Source: an uncultured Paracoccaceae bacterium
Lineage (GTDB): Bacteria; Pseudomonadota; Alphaproteobacteria; Rhodobacterales; Rhodobacteraceae
Reading direction: 5' to 3'
Length of the DNA stretch: 5,729 nt
NCBI GenBank assembly: GCA_937916485.1
Contig: CALFSV010000380.1
Coordinates: 1-5,729, forward strand
Shown: piece after piece, positions 5,653 through 5,729 of the stretch
How the letters are laid out: the number at the start of each line of letters is the position of its first letter
How positions within the stretch are numbered: position 1 is the stretch's first letter
Notes under the pieces: model-generated
Told to the model about the DNA's origin: nothing
What the model saw: only the letters and a program-made list of their open reading frames with translations
Databases searched by the model: none
Made by a program: the position numbers and the translations under genes

Positions 5653-5729
5653 TCATGCGGCGTCTCTGATTTCAGGGGCGCTAATTTCGTTTTCTGGGTT
5701 CAACCAGACAGGTCCTGCGGGTTGCCAGT
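5653..5729 (-). CDS. partial transposase C-terminal tail (right insertion sequence)
   Basis: Twenty-four complete codons of an open minus-strand frame run off the right edge and end at TGA (complement of 5653-5655). The tail contains WQPAGPVWLNPENE followed by ISAPEIRDAA. Its last part matches the left-edge tail in residues (Ile-Arg core with acidic neighbours) and in the bases encoding them, and both are followed at once by the same repeat end. This supports a transposase gene of an insertion sequence lying to the right. The family is not identifiable from the visible part. Confidence 0.5.
   Translation of the reverse strand, partial: WQPAGPVWLNPENEISAPEIRDAA

Noticed and set aside
5624..5729. 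A plus-strand GTG-initiated frame with an AGGGG ribosome-site-like sequence 8 nt ahead, a basic then hydrophobic N-terminus and no stop before the window edge, looking like the start of an exported protein.
   Set aside because: It runs through the insertion-sequence end (5629-5647) and over the transposase-like tail on the other strand, both supported by the matching left-edge copy. The cleavage site is also poor, so the frame is more likely fortuitous.
1..5729. CRISPR array, retron, toxin-antitoxin pair or phage-defence module.
   Set aside because: No regularly spaced repeats, reverse transcriptase, small paired genes or nuclease motifs were seen anywhere in the window.

Overview
The window is a roughly 50% GC segment of bacterial DNA. 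Gene style (outer-membrane barrel with a classical signal peptide, soluble bacterial P450, GTSxGG-type hydrolase, HlyC-like acyltransferase) suggests a Gram-negative proteobacterium, probably a marine-type alphaproteobacterium. The Gram-negative call is well supported by the signal peptide plus C-terminal Phe barrel; the class-level guess is inference.

Layout. Both edges carry the ends of related insertion sequences in opposite orientation. At the left edge (1-52) there is a short transposase-like tail, a stop, then an inverted-repeat end. At the right edge (5629-5729) the same arrangement occurs on the minus strand. Between them lie five tightly packed plus-strand genes: a signal-peptide-bearing beta-barrel protein (238-1134), an Asp-nucleophile alpha/beta hydrolase (1148-1909), a complete cytochrome P450 (1893-3137), a PAPS-type sulfotransferase (3140-4186) and a Ser-nucleophile alpha/beta hydrolase (4186-5073). 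Gene junctions are +13 nt, -17 nt, +2 nt and -1 nt, so they look like one translationally coupled operon. A minus-strand gene (5030-5515) resembles the HlyC/RTX-toxin lysine-acyltransferase family and overlaps the last operon gene tail to tail by 44 bp. A short intergenic stretch (5516-5628) holds its probable promoter.

How the genes may work together (inference). The P450 could hydroxylate or epoxidise a small hydrophobic molecule, the epoxide-hydrolase-like enzyme could open an epoxide or cleave a related bond, the sulfotransferase could sulfate a hydroxyl group, and the second hydrolase could cleave an ester, lactone or amide. The outer-membrane barrel could move substrate or product across the outer membrane. 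No P450 redox partner, PAPS synthesis gene, regulator or core biosynthetic enzyme lies in the window, so this would be a tailoring or detoxification cassette whose substrate cannot be named from sequence. The flanking insertion-sequence ends suggest the cassette has been, or could be, mobile.
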